A stretch of DNA of 64,000 bases from the NCBI RefSeq assembly GCF_040869045.1, contig NC_090321.1, forward strand, positions 91,990,603 through 92,054,602, read 5' to 3'. This DNA comes from Eurosta solidaginis (taxonomy: Eukaryota; Arthropoda; Insecta; Diptera; Tephritidae). A model generated the notes under the pieces. The model was not told the DNA's origin. It saw nothing but the letters and a program-made list of their open reading frames with translations, and searched no databases. The translations under genes and the position numbers were made by a program. Below, piece after piece: positions 31,955-43,812 of the stretch (within the stretch, counting starts at the first letter, position 1; the number at the start of each line of letters is the position of its first letter).

Positions 31955-32869
31955 TCGTATTTGGTATAGAATTATGGCACTTTTTTCATTTTTCGTAATT
32001 TTCGATATCGAAAAAGTGGGCGTGGTCATAGTCAGATTTCGGCCATTTTATATACCAATAGAAAGTGAGTTCAGGTAACTATGTGAACTGAGTTTAGTAA
32101 AGATATATCGATTTTTGCTCAAGTTCGGAGCCAAGGCCGGAGCCACGCCCATTTTGAAATTTTCTTTTATTTTGTTGCACCATATCATTACTGGAGTTGC
32201 ATGTTGACATAATTTACTTATATACTGTCAAGATATTAAATTTTTTGTAAAAATTTCACTTAAAAAAAATTTTTTTAAAAGTGGGCGTGGTCGTTCTCCG
32301 ATTTTGCCAATTTTTATTAAGACTACATATAGTAATAGGGGTAACGTTCCTGCCAAATTTCATCATGATATCTTCAACGACTGCCAAATTACAGCTTGCA
32401 AAACTTCTAAATTACCTTCTTTTAAAAGTGGGTGGTGCCACGCCCATTGTCCAAAATTTTACTTATTTTCTATTCTGCGTCATAAGTTCAACGCACCTAC
32501 CAAGTTTCATCGCTCTATCCCTCTTTGGTAATGAATTATCGCAATTTTTCGATTTTTCGAAATTTTCGATATCGAAAAAGTGGGCGTGGTTATAGTCCGA
32601 TATCGTTCATTTTAAATAGCGGTCTGAGATGAGCGCCCAGGAATCTACATACCAAATTTCGTCAAGATATCTCAAAATTTACTCAATTTATCGTTTTAAC
32701 GGACAGACGGACGGACGGACGGACGGACATGGCTTAATCAAATTTTTTTTCGATACTGATGATTTTGATATATGGAAGTCTATATCTATCTCGATTCCTT
32801 TATACCTGTACAACCAACCGTTATCCAATCAAAGTTAATATACTCTGTGAGCTCTGCTCAACTGAGTAT

Positions 32870-33488
32870 AAAAACGCAACAACTTGCGCGACTGTGACGA
32901 TGATCGCTTTTGCATCAAAACTCATGACCATGAGAAAATTCAATCTGACGCGGCCATAACAGTAGAATGGCGTAAACTTGTTTGTCTACTTAATGCTTGA
33001 AATGCAGCAACGTAATAGGGACTGGTATATACAGACATCTGTCGTCATTAATGAGATTTGAGAGTTTAAGCGACGAAGAGGAAAATTAAGTTTTTAGCCA
33101 GACATAGCCGCAGACAATTTAGGATTGTTTCAATTAAATGCAACCAATTGGTATCTGGTATCTGGTTACCAAAGGGGCATTTTCTATTAGTTTATATATT
33201 TTTTTTTTTGTTGTTAGTGTGTGTAAATGAATCGAAGTTATGAAATTTGAATAAGATAGTCATTATCAAGGCAACAAAAGAAGAAGTGGAAATCAAATGA
33301 AAATGAAAGTTTTTAGGTAATGACTTGTAAATGAACTTCCGACAGGTGAAAAATGAGTGAATGAAGAAAAATACTGTAAATATGTATGTGAAAAATACGG
33401 TAAATATGTAGGGTGCATCGAAAAAAATATAATGTATGTTCCGCGCAGTGACCGCGAGGAACACGAATTTTGATACGATACTTTTGAC
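32870..33488. other. Unique spacer, no gene seen
   Basis: Mostly AT-rich. A ~25-bp block (GTAAATATGTA with flanking GAAAAATAC) is repeated around 33376-33412. The segment ends with ACTTTTGAC (33480-33488), the left target duplication of the next element. Confidence 0.45.
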
Positions 33489-34126
33489 CATTGTACAGGT
33501 TTACAAGTATGATATGTATCAGAGGGAAACAATTTCTTTCCCTTTCTAACACACGGCAGTTTGACACTTCGGTCAGTGTCAAACTAGCGTGGAACCCAGT
33601 GGAACCTGCGTGGAACATGAGTTTTGACACTGAACGAAGTGTCAAAATTACCGGGGTTGCTTCGTCGAAAGCGACACAGGGAAGCAAGAAAGGGATCGGA
33701 ATATCAGATACGGGTTGCTGTGATGGTAAATTTTTTTGAACGAATTTAGTAGGAAATTTTAAGTGCACCCATATGGGTCCTTCAGTCTTCAATTGGGGTA
33801 TCTGAGGACGCGTAGTTATTTCAGAATTAAGAATACAAACACGTGAGTTAAGTTGTTCTACCCGTTCAAAAGTTCTCCGCGAAAAACAGTTTGAAACCGA
33901 GGTCGACTGCAATAACCCGTCCAAAAAAGCGGAAAGAAAAATGAATAGACGCGTTTTGTCCTGTTGTCAATAGTCCGAAGAGAAAAAGTATTCGAATTAT
34001 TGGAAGCGAGACAACAGTGCCAAATAGCATCCACAAAAAAAACGAACAAGAACAAGCATTTTATCAGGTGAGCGTGGCTGTGTATGTGCGTGCTGCTACA
34101 TATCCTACTTGTAGACCTGTACAATG
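33489..34126. mobile_element. MITE with perfect 9-bp target duplication (MULE/foldback-like)
   Basis: 638 bp bounded by inverted repeats of ~34 bp (left CATTGTACAGGTTTACAAG, right ending CTTGTAGACCTGTACAATG) and a perfect 9-bp direct repeat ACTTTTGAC (33480-33488 and 34127-34135). Inside, a second inverted pair built on TTTGACACTTCG/CGAAGTGTCAAAA (about 33559-33650) could fold into a hairpin. No transposase. A 9-bp duplication is typical of Mutator-like and foldback-type elements; that assignment is inference. Confidence 0.8.
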
Positions 34127-34359
34127 ACTTTTGACATTCAAAATCGATTTTTTTTTACTTAATACTGTTATGGCGATACTTTTTGTCATGATAAAAACAT
34201 CTACAAGGTATAACCGTTTCTGATATTATTTACGTTTTTCCGCAATGAAAAAAATTTCAAATTTCCCAACTACACATACATATACATATTGATTTTGTTC
34301 TCAAAAAAAAACAAATTTGAATATTTTACTTTATCTATCTAATATATATTATAAATGGG

Positions 34360-34412
34360 AAAGTTTGGATGTTTGGATGTTTAGATGTTTGGATGTTTGG
34401 ATGTTTGGATGT
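34360..34412 (+). repeat. Octamer tandem repeat (GTTTGGAT)n
   Basis: About six copies of GTTTGGAT, one with GTTTAGAT, just inside the Helitron 5' end. Confidence 0.9.
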
Positions 34413-35135
34413 TTGTCCAGACGTTTGTCTTTGTGACTCAATCACGCAAGAACGGCTAGACCGATTTGGATGAAATTTTGCACACATATAGCCAATAGTC
34501 TAGAAGGATCTACTAGCTATATATTTTTCAAAAGGGGCGTGGTCTCCGCCTCCTAGGAACAGTTATAATTTAATTATCATATTTTTTCGTCTTTGCGACT
34601 GAATCACGCCAGAATGGCTACACGGATTTTGATGAAATTTGGGACACAGACAGTAGTCTACTAGCGAAATTTTTTTCGAACATGGAAAGACGGGTGGGGG
34701 TCCCACGACCCCTTCGAGAAATTATTTTTCAATAATTTTTACACATTATAACTTTACGTATACTGGCCTTCACCAATATCACAGACTCAAGGGGTCAAAT
34801 AAGTCGAGGGCTTACAAAGTAAGCAGTGACACCCTCCGCCATCCCCCCTTTATCTCCCCCTTTGGTGTAAAATCTATAAATTTTTATAACTCAATATAAA
34901 TTTTCTCCTAAATCAATAGTTTTTGGTATCTGGTACATACAGAACGAGATCTAGACAATTTTGGAGGAACGATCAGTGGTCCTCTCCTCTACTCCCGCCA
35001 TCCGCCCTCCAACAATTGTTTTTATTAGCACGCTTTTATTAGCTTTACCTGTATGTTTCTATGTAACTTTTTATTCGCTTCAATGCGCCTGCTGCCTTAT
35101 TAACATAGTTTTATAATTAGCTTCACCTTATTTGT

Positions 35136-38100
35136 AATCCCGTAAGGGTCATATCGAGACCCTTCCGGGATCATTTCTGGTTGGTTTTCGGGATCGGTCC
35201 GGGATCCCGCCGGGGTAATTTCGGGACTTTTTCGGGACTATTTCGGGATCATTTTGGGACCCTTCCGGGATCATTTCTGTATAGTTTTCGGGATCCGTCC
35301 GGGATCCCGTCGTGGTTATTTTGGGAAATTTTCGGGACTATTCCGGAATCATTTCTGGACTATTTCGCGATCATTTGGGGACACTTCTGGCATCATTTCT
35401 GGATGGTTTTCGGGATCCGTCCGGGATCCCGTCGGGGTACTTTCGGGATCATTTGCGTACCTTCGAGAGATAAATTCTTGATGGTTTCCTGGATCATTAC
35501 GGGACTTTTTCGGGGTTATTTTGGGTCCCTTTAGGCATCATTTCTGGATGGTCTTCGGGATTCGTTCGGCATCCCGTCGGGGTCATTTCAGGACTTTTTC
35601 GCGAGTAATACGGGATCATTTGGGGATCCTTTCGGCATCATTTCTGGATGGTTTTCGGGATCGGTCCGGGATCTCGTCGGGGTAATTCGGGACTTTTTCG
35701 GGATCATTTGGGGGCTCTTCCGGCATCATTTCTAGATGGTTTTCGGGATACGTCCGGGATGTCGTCGGGGTCATTTGAGGACTTTTTTTGGATCATTTGG
35801 GGGCTCCTCCGGCATCATTTCTGATTGGTTTTCGGGATCCGTCCGGGATCCCGTCGGGGTCATTTCGGGACTTTTTCGGGACTAATACGGGATCATTTGG
35901 GAACCCTTTCGGACCTTCCCAAGATCATTTCTGGATGGATTTCGGGATCTGTCCGGGATGCCGTCAGGGTCATTTTGGGACTATTAGGTGATCGTTCGAG
36001 GACCTTTCCGGCATCACTTCTGAATGGTTTTCGGTATCCGTTCAGGATCCCGTCGGAATAATTGCGGGAATTTTTCGGGATCATTTGCGGTCCCTTCCGG
36101 CATCATTTCTGGATGGTTTTTGGGATTCGTCCGGCATCCCGTCGGGGTCATTTCGGGACTTTTTCTCGACTAATACGGGATCATTTGCGGGCCCTTTCGG
36201 TATAATTTCTGGATAGTTGTCGGGATCCGTTCGGGATCCCGTCAGGGTCTTTTCGGAACTATTAGGAGAACATTTGAGGACCTTTCCGCCATTATTTCTG
36301 GATAGTTTTCGGGATCCTTTCGGGGTCCCATCAGGGTCATTTCGGGACTTTTTCGGCATCATTTAAGATTGGTTTTCAGGATTCGTCCGGGATCCCGTCA
36401 GGGTAATTTCTGGACTTTTCCGAGACTATTTCGGGATCATTTTGGGACCCTCCCAAGATTATTTCTGGATGGATTTCGGGATCTGTCCGGGATGCCGTCA
36501 GGGTCATTTTGGGACTATTAGGTGATCATTTGGGGACCTTTCCGGCATCATTTCTGCATGGTTTTCGGTATCCGTTCAGGATCCCGTCGGAATAATTGCG
36601 GAACTTTTTCGGGATCATTTGGGGTCCCTTCCGGCATCATTTCTGGATGGTTTTTGGGATTCGTCCGGCATCCCGTCGGGGTCATTTCGGGACTTTTTCT
36701 CGACTAATACGGGATCATTTGCGGGCCCTTTCGGCATCATTTCTAGATAGTTGTCGGGATCCGTTCGGGATACCGTCAGGGTCTTTTCGGAAATATTAGG
36801 AGAACATTTGAGGACCATTTCGGCATCATTTCTGAGTAGTTTTCGGGATCCTTTCGGGGTCCCGTCAGGGTCATTTCGGGACTTTTTCGGGATCATTTAA
36901 GTATGGCTTTCAGGATTCGTCCGGGAACCCGTTAGGGTTATTTCTGAACTTTTCCGAGACTATTTCGGGATCATTTTGGGACCTTCCCAAGATCATTTCT
37001 GGATGGATTTCGGGATCAGTCCGGGATGCCTTTCAGGGTCATTTTGAGACTATTAGGTGATCATTCGAATACCTTCCCGGCATCACTCCTGGATGGTTTC
37101 CGGTATCCGTTCAGGATCCCGTCGGAATCATTGCGGGACTTTTTTGGGATCATTTGGGGTCCCTCCCAAGATCATTTCTGGATGGATTTCGGGATCTGGC
37201 CGGGATCCCGTCACGGTCATTTAGGGATGCTTTCGAGATCCCGTCAGGGTCATTTCGGGACTTCTTCGGGATTATATCGGGATCATTTCTGGATGGTTTA
37301 CGGGATCCGTCCAGGATCCCTTAAGGGTCATTTCGGGACTATTAGGTGATCATTTGAGGACCTTTCCGGCATCACTTCTGGATGATTTTCGGGGCTAATA
37401 CGGGATCATTTGGGGATCCTCTAGGGGTCGTTTCGTGACTTTTTCAGTATTATTTCGGGATCATTTGGGGACCCTTCCGGCATAATTTCTTGATGGTTTG
37501 CCGGATCCATCAGGGTCATTTCGGGACCATTTTGGGATCATTTGGGGACCCTTCCGAGATCATTTCTGGATCCGTCCGGGATGCCATAGGAGCCATTTCG
37601 GGATTTTTTGTTACTTTTCCGTGATAGTTTTTGGACCCTTCCGGAATCATTTCTGGATCTGTGCGGGATCCCATCTGGGTAATTTCCGGTCATTCCGTTC
37701 GGGATCCCGTCGGAATCATAGCGGGACTTTTTCGGAATCATTTGGGATCCCCTCCGGCATCATTTCTGGATGGTTTTCGGGATTTGTCCGGGATCACGTC
37801 GGGGTTATTTCGGGACCTTTTAGGGGCTAATACCGGATCATTTGGGGATCCTCTAGGGGTCGTTTCGTGACTTTTTCTGTATTATTTCGGGATCATTTGG
37901 GGATCCTTACTGCATAATTTCTTGATGGTTTGCCTGATCCATCAGGGTCATTTCGGGACCATTTTGGGATCATTTGGGGACCCTTCCGAGATCATTTCTG
38001 GATCCGTCCGGGATGCCGTAGGAGCCATTTCGGGATTTTTTGTTACTTTTCCGGGATAGTTTTTAGACCCTTCCGGGATCATTTCTGGATCTGTGCGGGA

Positions 38101-38540
38101 TCCCATCTGGGTCATTTCCGGACTATTTCGGGATCATTTTGGGATCCTTCCGGAATCATTTCTGTATGGTTTTCGCGATCCGTCGTGATTCCCCTCGGAG
38201 CCATTTCGGAACTTTTTCTGGAGTATGTCGGGATAATTTAGGGACCCTTCCTGGATATTTTCTGGATGGTTTTTGAGATCCGCCCGGGAGCCCGTCAGGG
38301 TCATTTCGGAACCTTTTCGGGATCATTTTGGAACACCTTCAGGGATCATTTCTGTGTGGTTCTCTGGATACGTCTAGAATCGTGTCGTTGCCATTTCGGG
38401 TTTTTTTGGGACTATTCCGGGAACTTTTGGAGACCCTTCCGGGGCATTTCTGGATGGCTTTCAGGATCCGTCCGGGATAGCGTGGGGTCATTTCGTAGCT
38501 TTTTCTAGATAATTTCGGAATCATTTGGGATCCTATCAGG
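35136..38540 (+). repeat. GC-rich ~102-107-bp minisatellite with higher-order structure
   Basis: About 32 units built from the words CGGGATCCGTCCGGGATCCC, GTCATTTCGGGAC, CGGGATCATTTGGGGACCC and GCATCATTTCTGGATGG. Higher-order repeats are visible. A ~534-bp period (five units) covers about 35.94-37.0 kb: TGTCCGGGATGCCGTCAGGG recurs at about 35948 and 36483 and in mutated form near 37018. A ~432-bp period covers about 37.45-38.0 kb. It is much more GC-rich than its surroundings. Open frames here on both strands come from the repeat, and I see no evidence that they are genes. Confidence 0.9.
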
Positions 38541-38839
38541 TTATCAGCTCATTTACAAAAATTAAATGCATTAGACAGAAAACAAAATTTTAAACAGATA
38601 ACTTGATAAGCAGGCTAACGCGAATAGCCCATATATTTAAATTTCTCCTTGCGGACGGGGCCGCGGGTAAAGGCTAGTTATTATATATTGCGCAAACACT
38701 TAAAAAAATCATGGCTGACCAGTATAGAACAGTTATACTTCGTAAGTGTTTTTATCATGTTTTGCCGTTTTGATAAAATTGTATCTTTTTTGGACAACTT
38801 TCTTTTTGAATTTCATGGTTTAATAGTATGATTCTTTTT

Positions 38840-40829
38840 ATACTCAGTTGAGCAGAGCTCACAGAGTATATTAACTTTGATTGGATAACGGTTGGTTGTA
38901 CAGCTATAAAGGAATCGAGATAGATATAGACTTCCATATATCAAAATCATCAGGATCGAAAAAAAATTTGATTGAGCCATGTCCGTCCGTCCGTCCGTCT
39001 GTCCGTTAACACGATAACTTGAGTAAATTTTGAGGTATCTTGATGAAATTTGGTATGTAGGTTTCTGAGCATCATCTCAGATCGCTATTTAAAATGAACG
39101 ATATCGGACAATAACCAAGCCCACTTTTTCGATATCGAAAATTTCGAAAAATTGAAAAAGTGCGATAATTCATAGGTGAGTTGAACTTATGACGCAGAAT
39201 AGAAAACTGGTAAAATTTTGGACAATGGGCGTGGCACCGCCCACTTTTAAAAGAAGGTAATTTAGAAGTTTTGCAAGCTGTAATTTGGCAGTCGTTGAAG
39301 ATATCATGATGAAATTTGGCAGTAACGTTACTCTTATTACTATATGTCTGCTTAATAAAAATTAGCAAAACGGAGAACGATCACGCCCACTTTTTAAAAA
39401 AAAAATTTTATAAATTCAAATTTTAAAAGAAAAGTTAATATCTTTACAGTATATAAGTAAATTATGTCAACATTCAACTCCAGTAATGATATGTTGCACA
39501 AAATACAAAAATAAAAAAAAATTTCAAAATGGGCGTGGCTCCGCCCTTTTTCATTTAATTTGTCTAGGATACTTTTAATGCCATAAGTCGAACAAAAATT
39601 TACCAATCCTTGTGAAATTTGATGCCCAGTTTTTATACACAGTCGGCCGTCTGTCCTTCTGCTCGGCCGTTAACACGATAACTTTAGCAAAAATCGATAT
39701 ATCTTTACTAAACTCAGTTCACGTACTTATCTGAACTCACTTTGTATTGGTATAAAAAATGGGTGAAATCGGACTATGACCACGCTCACTTTTTCGATAT
39801 CGAAAATTACGAAAAACGAAAAAATGCCATAATTCTATACCAAATACGAAAAAAGAGATTAAACATGGTATTTGGATTAGTTTATTGACACAAAATATAA
39901 CTTTAGAAAAAAACTTTGTAAAATGGGTGTGACACCTACCATATTAAGTAGAATGAAATGAAAAAGTCCTGCAGGGCGAAATAAAAAACCCTTGAAATCT
40001 TGGCAGGAATATTGTTCGTGGTATTATATATATAAATAAATTAGCGGTATCCAACAGATGATGTTCTGGGTCACCCTGGTCCACATTTTGGTCGAAATCT
40101 GGAAAACGCCTTCACATATACAACTACCGCCACTCCCTTTTAAACGCCTCATTAATACCTTTAATTTGGTACCCATATCGTACAAACACATTCTAGAGTC
40201 ACCCCTGGTCCACCTTTATGGCTATATCTCGAAAAGGCGTCCACCTATAGAACTAAGCCGCACGCCCTTTCAAAATACTCATTAACACCTTTCATTTGAG
40301 ACCCATATCGTACAAACACATTCTAGAGTCACCCCTGGTCCACCTTTATGGCGCTATCTCGAAAAGGCGTCCACCTGTAGAACTAAACCCCACGCCCTTT
40401 TGAAATACTCATTAACACCTTTCGTTTGATACCCATATTGTACAAACGCATTCTAGTGTTACCCCTGGTCCACCTTTATGGCGATATCTCGAAAAGGCGT
40501 CCACCTATAGAACTAAGGCCCACTCCCTTTTAAAATTTTCATTAACCGCTTTCATTTGATACCCATATCGTACAAACAAATTCTAGAGTCAACCCTGATC
40601 CACCTTTATGGCGATATCCCTAAATGGCGTCCACCTATAGAACTATGGCCCACTCCCTCTTAAAATACTCTTTAATACCTTTCATTTGATACACATGTCA
40701 TACAAACACATTCCAGGGTTACCCTCGGTTCATTTCCCTACATGGTTATTTTCCCTTATGTTGCCACCATAGCTCTTAACTGAGTATGTAATGTTCGGTT
40801 ACACCCGAACTTAACCTTCCTTACTTGTT
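38840..40829 (-). mobile_element. Helentron-like element, copy 7
   Basis: Complete ends ATACTCAGTTGAG (38840) and the complement of ACAAGTAAGG. (GTCC)n at about 38981-39006. About 80 bp are deleted near 39628 relative to copies 4 and 8. It has a short 130-bp array (about 40080-40720). Non-coding. Confidence 0.85.
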
Positions 40830-40944
40830 TATTATGAGAAACCCTAGTTTAAAACATTTTCTTTATTTCTGAAAAACTATTTATAATTGCATAGGGTCGG
40901 CTTAAATTATAAGTTTTTTTTTATATTCTAAAAATACTTACGTA

Positions 40945-41313
40945 CACAAAAAAAATAAATAAATGTAAGGCGCGATAACCGCCGATTAGATTTTGAGCCG
41001 AGCTTCTCTTCCAATTTCCGTCGTGTTCCTCTTGATTTTCCCTACAAATTGGCCGGACGGGACCTACATATTTTATGCCGACTCCGAACGGCATCTGCAA
41101 GGCAGATGAGTTTTCACTGAGAGCTTTTCGTGCCAGAAATACACTCGGAGCGCTTGCCAAACACTGCCGAGGGGTGACCCCGCTTAGAAAAATTTTCTTC
41201 TAATTGAAAAACCTTATTTTTAAAATTTTGATGTTGCTTTGCCCGGGGTGTGAACCCAGAGCATACGGTGTGGTAGGCGGAGCACGCTACCATCACACCA
41301 CGGTGGCCACCAG
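40945..41313 (-). mobile_element. tRNA-derived SINE, full length, copy 2
   Basis: 369 bp on the minus strand with perfect 10-bp target duplication TACTTACGTA (40935-40944 and 41314-41323). It has the same A/B-box head (here near the right end, with the complement GGAGCACGCTACCATCACACC), body and tail as the copy at 14791-15158, and the same length. The B box is mutated (GTGTGAACCCAG in complement context), so it may be weakly transcribed or dead. Confidence 0.85.
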
Positions 41314-41323
41314 TACTTACGTA

Positions 41324-42564
41324 TATTCATGTAGGAAAAGGCATTAAAATTTCTAATAGCATAAATTTGAAAAAACATTTTTTTTAAATAATTTGGAATA
41401 AATTGAAACAACGTTTCCGTAAGTTCCTCATGGAAATTTTGGGTTGGGGGCGGGATGATTAGATGGTTCAGTGTGGTGTCATTAAATTGTTCCCGATTGC
41501 CTTGTACCTTAACGGTGCTTGTGACAGATCTATATCCAGTAAAGAACCGGGAGTGCTTTGAAGATAATTGGTATTAGGATTATACTTGTCATTCTTTATT
41601 ATTCTGAAACGACCAGCCCTTAAATGACAAGTAGAAAAAATGCGTTAGGTAGATGATGCCCGTATGCCCAATAGGTTTAAGTCTGGGCCTATCGATTTAA
41701 AAGGCTTGGTCCTTCTAATGGCTTCTTTCATCTGCAGAACTAACGGTGATGTGCTATGTACAAGTGTTTGTGTTTATGTGCCCGTTATTTGTAGGAAATC
41801 TAGTTAACTGAATCATGTATTGCAAATTGCCGGCAAATCTATTAGCGCATTTCATCGAGTTCGACAGACGAAATCCAAATGAAATACTAACTAGAATAAT
41901 GCCACAAAATTGTATTTAATAAACTATTCAGGAACTGACTAGTATGAATAATCTCGCAAAATTCTAGTCAATGAACTAGAATGTTTGCTGGCTACTTTGG
42001 CTTTTGAATGCAAGGATATAATCGAAATAACTGTCGCGTTGCCCCTTCTGATTATTAAGTAAGGCAAAATAAAAAATTGCTTTAAAATAATGTGTTCATA
42101 CATCAAAAGCAATGTGAGGCACTTCCCGCTTAATGATACAAATTTTTGTTTTAGTTGAAGCAAATTTAACCGTTGTCCTTTGTACGAAAAAAAACAATGC
42201 CAAAATCAGGTAGCCCTTTGAATGGATTAGGATTGAAAATTAAACGAGCTAAAAACCCGTATGATGAAAAAAAATTATTAGATCAGAATCCAAAATGTCG
42301 ATAATAGTTAGATGGATAGATGGATTTTGTAGAATTTGGCAAGTTGTTACAGATCTTAGCTCAGACCGCGAGTATTAATAAAAAAATGGCAAACTGTATA
42401 AAATGCCAGAGACTACCGAAATAAGTATTGGTTTTATTAAATTATCTCGTAATATTCAATTTTAAAGAGAAAAATAAAAAATTAATCACAGTTGATGCCG
42501 TTCTTGGGTTCTTGGGTGTACGTTTTGTCTATCGCCTCTCTCTCATGGGGTATTTACAACAATT
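41324..42564. other. Intergenic DNA, no gene seen
   Basis: No recognisable coding frame or repeat family in about 1.2 kb. Short frames have no domains. Confidence 0.4.
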
Positions 42565-43812
42565 GTATGGTCTATCCTATACTATGGAGTCCTTGTTTGG
42601 TGGAAAGCCAAAAAAAGGATCTACCTCAAAAAATGTGAGGGGTATGTAGGCTATCAATGTTTAGAATTGCGGGAGCCCATAAAACAACCTCGACGGCTAC
42701 ACTGTATACCATGCTGCACATTCCACCTGTAGGCCTAGAACAACTTAACATAGCAACTGCAACCAAGCTCAGTGTCTCGGGCAGCTTAAATGCAGATCGT
42801 AGGGCCATAGTAGTATAGCGCCACCAATTACTCGACGAACAGACTACCTACTTCCGTAACTGCGGTTCGAAGAGGCTTTTCAATCCACAATAGAGGTGGA
42901 TGGTTGGCGCAAAAGTGCCCACATCGCAGACGATACAGTGCACGTTTCCACCAATGGTTACAAAGTAATGGAGGGAGTGGGGTCTGCGGTATACTGTGCT
43001 GATTTGAAAATTAACAGATCCTACAAACTATCAGATCACTGTAGTGGTTTTCAGGCGGAAGTAGTAGCCGTAATGAAAGCAGTATAAACACTTGACAGAC
43101 AAGCAGTATTTAAAGTGTGTTAGCAATCGCTGAAAAGAACCGGGATAGGAAGAAGCATACGACTTAGTATATTGGGTTCCAGGGCATATGGGAGTAGATG
43201 GAAATGAAAAAGCGAAAGAGCTAGCTAAAAGGGCCGGATACCTTGAAGCTTGCTCCGTAGACGTCTCCCAATCAGATTGGGCGAGATTAAGAGAAGACGA
43301 GAATTACAAATGATGGACCAAGCGAGATAGGCGTGAACCCGAACGCTGACTGTAAAGTGTGGAAAATTATATGTAGGTCCTACAACCTTAGCCTAACAAA
43401 GTTACTCTTATCATTAAAAGGAGAGAACTATAGATTCATAACGGGTATTTTGACTTTATACAGCCTTTTGGGGTCACATTTTTTTTAATTTCAGCCAAGT
43501 CAGTGAAAGCAGATCTAGGCACAGCGGGTTGGAGGAGGAATCGATCGAGCATGTTTTGTGCTCGTGCCCTACGCTTGTAAGGCTTAAGACTCCAGCTATC
43601 AGGAGTGATACAGCTATCAGATCTAAAAGCAACAAGTGGGCCTAGAAAACTTCTAGTATTTGTCAAGAGGAGGGAATTATTTTATAACCTAGATCCTCGG
43701 TTTTGATAGTGTTTTTCCATTTGATCATTAAGAAAACTTCTGGTAATACTATGGGCTCATTCAGTCTACGTGAGCTCCTCGCGGACTGGCCAGTTCAACC
43801 CTACCTAACTTA
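42565..43812 (+). pseudogene. RNase-H-type non-LTR retrotransposon, 3' part (best copy)
   Basis: Frameshifted coding for the end of the RT region (YGPILYYGVLVWW, 42565-42605; then EPIKQPRRLHCIPCCTFHL, which corresponds to the GALRTTPT-type motif of I/R1/LOA elements). A decayed RNase H domain follows, with GVGSAVYCADLKINRSYKL and FQAEVVAVMKAV (42980-43086). The usual TDGS catalytic context is mutated to TNGY, so the first RNase H aspartate is lost. Next come WVPGHMGVDGNEKAKELAKRA-like sequence (about 43167-43230) and the Cys-His tail (SGLEEESIEHVLCSCPTL, about 43523-43575). The 3' UTR ends in CCCTACCTAACTTA. It would have encoded target-primed reverse transcription with RNA removal. It is non-functional now. 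Confidence 0.78.

Larger units (their letters stand above)
26415..32869 (+). mobile_element. Helentron-like element, copy 3, split by two inserted copies
   Basis: The left half (26415-27262) runs from ACAAGTAAGG to TTTCAACCCTTTTT. The right half (31955-32869) resumes at TCGTATTTGGTATAG and ends CTCAACTGAGTAT. In uninterrupted copies (for example 10645-10675) these halves are contiguous as CATCCCTTTTTTCGTATTTG. The interruption is exactly the pair of minus-strand copies 4 and 5, with no bases gained or lost at the target apart from them. The right half has a small internal deletion near 32125 relative to copy 1. Confidence 0.85.
34334..38677 (+). mobile_element. Non-autonomous Helitron carrying a large minisatellite
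   Basis: The 5' end TCTATCTAATATATATTATA (34334) follows an A. The 3' end is CTAG (38674-38677) followed by T, preceded by a GC-rich hairpin (GCGG-ACGGGG-CCGC, 38651-38664) and GGGTAAAGG. A TC start, a CTRR end with hairpin 10-12 bp upstream and an A|T target are the Helitron hallmarks, and there is no target duplication. After the 5' end come a GTTTGGAT octamer repeat (about 34363-34410) and two related ~130-bp blocks (AATCACGC-AGAA-GGCTA...GATTTGGATGAAATTT-like). Most of the body is a minisatellite. No helicase or Rep gene, so it depends on another element. The real start could be 34338 instead. Confidence 0.78.

Noticed and set aside
33313..33924. 203-codon minus-strand frame
   Set aside because: It crosses the left boundary (33489) of a MITE with a verified 9-bp duplication and reads through its inverted repeats, so it is an accidental fusion of unrelated sequences.
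35181..38524. Overlapping open frames of 60-117 codons on both strands
   Set aside because: They are by-products of a GC-rich ~102-107-bp minisatellite. Both strands are equally open and the peptides are low-complexity repeats of the unit.
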